64,000 nt of DNA, taken from NCBI GenBank assembly GCA_963978905.1, contig OZ022256.1, positions 13,127,501 to 13,191,500 of the forward strand. The letters run 5' to 3'. The notes under the pieces were generated by a model. It was given only the letters and a program-made list of their open reading frames with translations. It had not been told where the DNA came from and searched no databases. Every line of letters begins with the position of its first letter. Positions within the stretch are counted from its first letter, which is position 1. Both the position numbers and the translations under genes were made by a program. Positions 59,401-64,000 of this stretch are shown here, piece by piece. This DNA is from Trichostrongylus colubriformis (Eukaryota; Nematoda; Chromadorea; Rhabditida; Trichostrongylidae).

Positions 59401-59580
59401 TATCTACTTTTCACGAATTTTGATTAATTCGACAAATCACCATGTAGTGTCGAATGTGAGCCGCATTGTATAAACGATAAGTGGGTTTCGGCACCTTTCA
59501 CGCTGTGATCCCTGTTTAGTTCTAGTCCACACTGGTCACGTTGAGCAACCAACTGATGAAGGTGAGAATTCTTTACAAAA
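56408..59580. other. unassigned stretch
   Basis: No gene could be supported over 3.2 kb. A 140-codon plus ORF at 57513-57935 overlaps a 112-codon minus ORF; neither has a motif. 58170-58410 carries a repeat edge shared with 41160-41300 (AGCCGGATTCTCAGTTTTTG). Confidence 0.35.
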
Positions 59581-59645
59581 GCACTTGGAACAATGGTTGT
59601 TCGGATGCTTTAGCCTTCAACCAAGATTGATAATCACTTTATTTC

Positions 59646-59681
59646 GACTGACGTTTCGGCGTCGTCGCCTTCTTCAGAGTC
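59646..59681 (-). ncRNA. hammerhead ribozyme-like core, left arm
   Basis: Minus-strand order: GACT, CTGAAGA, A, GGCG-ACGA-CGCC, GAAA, CGTC, AGTC. CUGANGA and GAAA are the conserved hammerhead boxes. Stem II is four Watson-Crick pairs with an ACGA loop, and stem I is GACU with AGUC. Stem III is minimal (ACGU, self-complementary), which in other Penelope-like elements suggests activity as a dimer. The predicted cleavage follows the GUC. Confidence 0.65.
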
Positions 59682-59909
59682 TGGAAGAGTGAAGACTTCA
59701 CGAGGACTATTCGTTCAAACGCCATTTCATTTCACAGAAAAATTGACAGTTCGTAGAAGGGAAAGATGCCCTAGATAAATACCGACTAACCTTCGAAACC
59801 GTCGACCGTAGAGGTCCACCTGCCACCCCGTAGTGGTAGAAGAGGGGTTTAAATAGGTAAAGACCCTCAGACCACTTACTTGAGGAAACCCCTGAGGGAG
59901 TTTGCCCTA

Positions 59910-60884
59910 CCACTACTCAAACACAAATGGAAATGTTCCACACAAATGGAAATGGACAAATGTTTTGAGCTGCTAAATCAGCAGTCGGAGCATATACAAC
60001 TCACACGGGAAACACCGACAAACAACTGGCTGCCCTTTCTTAATGTTCAGGTACAGTGCACCGCAGGAGCTTATCGAACGAAATGGTATCGGAAACCTGC
60101 TTGTAAGAATATTCTAGTCCACTTCAGTTCTGCACACCCATCAAGTACTAAGAGAGCCATCGTCAAGAATATGGTACGTACGGCTTCGATGGTCTCATCA
60201 ACGGGTGAAGACAGGACCGACTCCGTTAGACAGGCGCTTCGTATTGCAAGAGAGAACGGCTATCCAATAGCAGGATACGCCATGGGACGCAGACGTAGAA
60301 TGGTCACACGGGATTGGTGCGACGAAGAGAGAACAAAAATTTCCTTCTGTGTTCCATTCGTATCAGACGACCTGAGTGCGGCAATACGTGCATGTGTTAG
60401 AAAGGCTGGGCTCCAGGAGATAGTGAGAGTGGTGGACGTACCACCCCAGAATCTCCGAGGTCTACTGGTACGAAACCGACTATACGACCGCTCATGTTTA
60501 ACCCCTTCTTGCGTCATCTGTCCTTTCAGCAAACAAGGAGACTGCATGACATCAGGTGTGGTATATTCAATCACATGCCTTCAGTGCAAGGACGAGTACA
60601 TCGGTGAAACCGCGAGACCTCTTCGCATCCGAGTTAAGGAACATCTTGATGGCATGTTGAAGTCGAGGATTACCACCCCATTAGGAGAACACAGGGTACG
60701 GTGCCACGAGAACGCGTGCATACAGGTGGCCGTCGCAATACTATCACGTGAACCCGATATTGCGGCGCGCCGTACCTTAGAGGCCTTCTGGATCACGGCC
60801 AGGAACCCTAAAATCAATAGAAAGGAGGAATGCGTGGAAATCACTAAGGAGCTGGCACCCTTCGCGGCCCTATGCGGGTTTTGA
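59910..60884 (+). pseudogene. Penelope-like protein: RT C-terminal part plus GIY-YIG endonuclease
   Basis: The frame is open from 59880 (inside the left arm, no ATG of its own) to the TGA at 60884. Residues about 20-100 match the RT end and thumb of Penelope-like elements (NWLPFLNVQV, then RTKWYRKPACKNIL, then HPSSTKRAIVKNMV; compare LPFLDVLI, VYRKPT, HP..K). After a basic linker comes the Cys-rich CVICPFSKQGDC and the endonuclease: GVVYSITCLQCKDEYIGETA (the GIY and YIG motifs), RPLRIRVKEH with the conserved Arg, and a C-terminal EAFWI...NPKIN with the conserved Glu and Asn. The RT catalytic motifs are absent. The frame itself has no internal stop, so the loss is recent or the segment is selected in trans. 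Confidence 0.85.
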
Positions 60885-61233
60885 TCTATTAGATCAATCC
60901 CCCGTGGTTTTCTCTCCAACGGGGTCGGGGTTAGAACATCAATCAATAAGGGGTGTTATACAGCGCCAAGGGTCACTTGGTTTCTTTTTGCCTCTGGAAA
61001 GGTTAAATTAGGGCAAACTCCCTCAGGGGTTTCCTCAAGTAAGTCTGAGGGTCTTTACCTATTTAAACCCCTCTTCTACCACTACGGGGTGGCAGGTGGA
61101 CCTCTACGGTCGACGGTTTCAAAGGTTAGTCAGTATTCATCTAGGGCATCTTTCCCTTCTACGAACTGTCAATTTTTCTGTGAAATGAAATGGCGTTTGA
61201 ACGAATAGTCCTCATGAAGTCTTCACTCTTCCA

Positions 61234-61269
61234 GACTCTGAAGAAGGCGACGACGTCGAAACGTCAGTC
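61234..61269 (+). ncRNA. hammerhead ribozyme-like core, right arm
   Basis: Same as the left-arm core but on the plus strand: GACT, CTGAAGA, A, GGCG-ACGA-CGTC, GAAA, CGTC, AGTC. One stem II pair is G-U instead of G-C, so the fold is kept. Being in the element's 3' arm on the coding strand, it is placed to process the element RNA. Confidence 0.65.
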
Positions 61270-61487
61270 GAAATAAAGTGATTATCAATCTTGGTTGAAG
61301 GCTAAAGCATCCGAACAACCATTATTAAGATCATGCCAAGATTCATCGAAAGTCGTACATGGGCACTTGGAACACTTTGCACACTTCCATAGTGAATTTC
61401 TGCCATTAAATGTTGAACTATCTTCACGTGAGTCAATACAACCATGACTAAAGAGCGAGGTGGTTCGGGGTATCTCTATTATATAAC

Positions 61488-61560
61488 CACTTACTTTGTG
61501 CCTATGTTGTCGGTATGTCTACCGGTATGTCAGTCTGTGTGTCCACCCGCCAATGACCGA
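61488..61560 (+). repeat. short repeat shared with 16426-16470
   Basis: ACTTTGTGCCTATGTTGTCGGTATGTC-type sequence (shared core GTCGGTATGTCT) with a run of TGTC words. Boundaries uncertain. Confidence 0.4.
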
Positions 61561-61689
61561 TTATGATAAGAGAGTCGGTAGAGAAAGACAAACACTACGG
61601 AGGTGAGCAGCTAAATGGTCTTGCAATATCAATCTTAAGCTGTGATATCACCTCTCTCTCATGTGATCGTCTATTTAGAACACTCGTAG

Positions 61690-62084
61690 TTATTTGTGGT
61701 GTACTGACACTGCGAACAGAAGAAAGTTGCGGAGATGTGAAAGCTGTCAGAGGAGCAGTACGACTTCAAATGAGTCATTTGGAGGAACTTGAGCGGGTGA
61801 AAGTGAATGCAAGTTTTCCAATAGCATGGTCAACTGAGATCGCGATGACCGTTGGACCAGAGCGGTTATCGACTGGATCCCTCGGGACGTCAAACGAACA
61901 ACTGGACGACCGCCGGCCCGATGGTCAGACTTCTTCACGAAAGCTCTGCGCGAAAGGAACGAGGCGCTACGTGTCCCTGGAACCAGACACGTTCACTCGA
62001 CTGCTTTGGCTCGCCACAGGGACGAATGGAGACGTTGCTGGCGCCCGCTCGAGGCTCTCGATGAACAACGGGACGACAGGTGAT
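61690..62084 (+). pseudogene. RTE-like LINE, C-terminal end of the reverse transcriptase ORF
   Basis: In the frame covering 61845-62084 the translation is [19 protein letters not shown], then [18 protein letters not shown], then [20 protein letters not shown] and a stop (TGA, 62082-62084). This is the well-conserved C-terminal end of nematode RTE-type retrotransposons (compare RPPTRWSDFF and W..YWRPL). Upstream to about 61690 the similarity decays with a stop. It is a 5'-truncated, dead copy. A longer ORF in another frame (61563-62123) is a shadow. Confidence 0.75.
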
Positions 62085-63484
62085 ACAGGTGATGGTCAAC
62101 TGAGATCGTGCTCAGAGGGCTAAAAACGGACAATGGGCCACACTATAAATGGAGTAATGTCGCTTGATCTCAATCTCTATAAGTAACGGGTCGCAACTAC
62201 GGATAGGTCCACTCGCATAAGTATTTATTTAACAGTCCACTCCTATACGTATTAATTTAACAAAGTCCCCCCCCCCTCCTCCATTGTCCTGGTTTGTTTC
62301 GATTGATGTATAACCATTGCAGTTGTTTGTATGTTAGGTATTGTAATTTAAGATCTGAAGAAGGCACTTCAACAACACCTAATCAAAAGTCAATTCAATA
62401 AAGTTGTGCGTTGCATTCGTTGAACTGGTAATGAATGTGAAGTACTCGGAAGACGCTTGAGCGCTCCTGAATTGACGTTGAAGAGTTTCGCTGTGGCAAA
62501 CAAGGTATGTGACAATAACAGCATTTTGTTCAACATCTAATCAACACTGACACTCTTACGCCATGCTAACTCTCTGAGTTGCAGCTAACGAAACATCCTT
62601 CGCGGCAGGTCCGGTACCGTCTATGAACATATGTGGTCCTTGAAGCTCAATGTTTCACCTTCCTGGCAATCATCCTCTTACTGCAGAGCATCTCGTTCCA
62701 ATTATCCCTCGCTTATTCTTTTGCTTTCACATGACTTCTTGAAAAACGGTCACGGATAGCAACTTCCAGCTTACAGCTGAATCATAATTTCTCTCATATT
62801 CATAAACAACTTACTGCCAAATCCTGACCTAACACAAAATTCTTAGAACATTTCGTTAGGATTTAATTTGTTAACTAGAGTTTTTGGATTAGATTACAAT
62901 AAATTCCTTGAGCCACATACATATCGCTTCTAGCCATCATGCTGAAAGTTGTAGATTAGATATTGAAATTTGTGCGTCTCTTATGCATGCAAAAATTTCC
63001 ATTTCAATGTCTAATTTTAAAAAACTGGGATTGTAAAAGTCTTTTGACTGGTTTGCCTAATAGCATACCTCTGAGAAGCTACTAATAAAGTTTCTAATAA
63101 GGTTTCAGCATGTAACACACCTAGTAATTGTTATTGTCAGAACCATTGAAATGCGTTTAGGCTCATTTGGCTTTGGTTTGCTGAGCATAATAAGACAAGC
63201 TCCTTCGATCAAGCCCCTTGTGATGAATACAGGGCGGCTCAGTTATTCCCCTCTTCACTCGCCATCTCGTCACAGCGGCAATTCTTTACAGTATATCCAG
63301 TGGATCTAAGATATCATGCAAACCATTATTGTTGTATGTTTGTTGTGGACATCTTTTGTTCTCTGCGGCTTCGGCTGAAAATAAGGTGGTGAAAATAAAC
63401 GCATTACTTCGTCTACAAATTCCCCTGGGGCTTGCAATTTTCTCTGCTATGTCAACGAGGTTGCTAGGTGGAACACTTTAAAAG
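62085..63484. other. unassigned stretch
   Basis: Includes the presumptive 3' tail of the LINE. A C-run lies at about 62267. No gene supported. Confidence 0.35.
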
Positions 63485-63518
63485 CGGCCTGACGTTTCGA
63501 CCAGGTCTTCTTCCCCAA
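63485..63518 (-). ncRNA. degenerate hammerhead-like motif
   Basis: On the minus strand AAGAAGACC-TGGTCGAAACGTCAGGC keeps the GAAACGTC half and a stem II of GAC with GUC, but the CUGA box is changed to GGGG. Probably an inactive relic of an element end. Confidence 0.3.
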
Positions 63519-63534
63519 AGACTTATACGTGGCT

Positions 63535-63771
63535 CGGGTGTGTGCAGATATGACAGCGAATCGCGTGGCCGCCCGCTACGAGCGGCGCGGCAGGTGCGAG
63601 TGCTAGTGGCAGGGCATGGCAACCTTCAAGCCAGGCAGTGTGGCGTGCGTGGAAGCGCAGACGTGACGCAGTCACGCTCGGCCGGCTCCCAAGGGCAATC
63701 GATACGGCGAGTCGTACTGGTGGCGCCGCGAGTGAAACGCCGCGAAGCGATTCGCTGTCATATCTGCACCG
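63535..63771. mobile_element. GC-rich MITE with 9-bp target duplication, Mutator-like
   Basis: Termini GTGCAGATATGACAGCGAAT and the complement of the right end match over about 22 bases. ACGTGGCTC flanks both sides (63526-63534 and 63772-63780), an exact 9-bp target duplication as in Mutator-like elements. The core is related to the element at 9028-9282. Both strands are open in several frames because of composition, but no protein motif is present. Confidence 0.8.
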
Positions 63772-63889
63772 ACGTGGCTCAAGATTTAGGATTTTGTCCA
63801 GTACATATAGCGCCACAAAGAGGCACAAAAAGAGAACTTGAAATCCCCTGGAACACTCTAGCCTTACCTCACGCAAATTGCGCAATGGT

Positions 63890-64000
63890 GTAATATATAA
63901 ACTGTTGGTGGGAGAAGTTAAAGGGGGGGGGGGGCAAAACATTTTTGAAAACATTGGCCTCTGTTAACGAACATCCGAGCTTAAAAGGGTTGATGTTTAA
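63890..64000. repeat. edge of a repeat shared with 27010-27120 and 52390-52480
   Basis: A G-run followed by CTCTGTTAACGAACATCCGA and GAGGTTGATG-type sequence resembles CTGTAAGCAAGCATTCGAG...GATAATGTTTAA at 27070-27110 and CTGTAAGCGAACATTCGAG at 52439. It is cut by the window end. Confidence 0.5.

Larger units (their letters stand above)
59593..61362 (+). mobile_element. Penelope-like retroelement, truncated, with inverted terminal arms
   Basis: GCACTTGGAACA flanks the element on both sides (59581-59592 and 61363-61374), a 12-bp target duplication. Arms 59592-59909 and 61009-61323 are inverted repeats of about 315 bp, nearly identical. Between them is a frame with the end of a Penelope RT and a GIY-YIG endonuclease. 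Inverted or tandem terminal repeats (pLTRs) and 5' truncation are typical of Penelope-like elements (family knowledge). The RT palm and fingers are missing, so this copy is not autonomous. Each arm holds a hammerhead-like core. Confidence 0.88.

Noticed and set aside
60260..60946. Minus ORFs opposite the GIY-YIG frame
   Set aside because: Antisense shadows of the Penelope-like coding frame.

Overview
The window looks like a repeat-rich piece of a nematode genome, most likely a strongylid (clade V, hookworm-like). The evidence is two cuticle collagen genes with the nematode N-terminal domain and Gly-X-Y blocks, short introns with TTTCAG-type acceptors, and many mariner/Tc1 relics, RTE-like LINE fragments and a tRNA-derived SINE. 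The clade V placement is inference; I could run no search. No rRNA, functional tRNA or CRISPR array was seen.

Host genes are few. Two paralogous cuticle collagens lie on the + strand at 11862-12879 and 54245-55252, each with three exons, the same intron positions, an upstream TATA box and an R-x-x-R processing site. A two-exon gene of unknown function lies at 41531-42175 and needs a GC-AG intron to read through. A possible two-exon gene for a 40-residue secreted cysteine-containing peptide lies at 35689-36034. On the minus strand between about 46300 and 51100 I could assemble exons missed by simple ORF calling: an Ig-like extracellular segment (49633-51050), a cysteine-rich segment (47255-48290) and a further candidate exon block (46308-46617). 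They may belong to one gene or several.

Most of the rest is mobile DNA. There are six mariner relics (1-303, 1047-1928, 14585-15429, 29803-30506, 37430-38135, 48301-49090), three copies of a TA-flanked CAGGGGGTG element (2139, 4703, 22488), three foldback elements (21107-22483, 24740-26301, 27806-28292), GC-rich Mutator-like MITEs (9028, 63535) and a second MITE family (15438, 56232). SINE copies lie at 3113, 10494 and 26403, and LINE fragments at 33990-34680, 43851-44560 and 61690-62084. A Penelope-like element with a GIY-YIG endonuclease (59593-61362) has long inverted arms that each carry a hammerhead-ribozyme-like core.

The region 24190-30632 is a diverged copy of 51430-53805. The latter keeps the empty sites of several insertions present in the former, which gives direct evidence for the ends and target duplications of a foldback element, a SINE, a 496-bp TATA-bearing insertion and a mariner. 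This ancient duplication, the palindromic elements and the ribozyme-bearing Penelope element are the most notable parts of the window.
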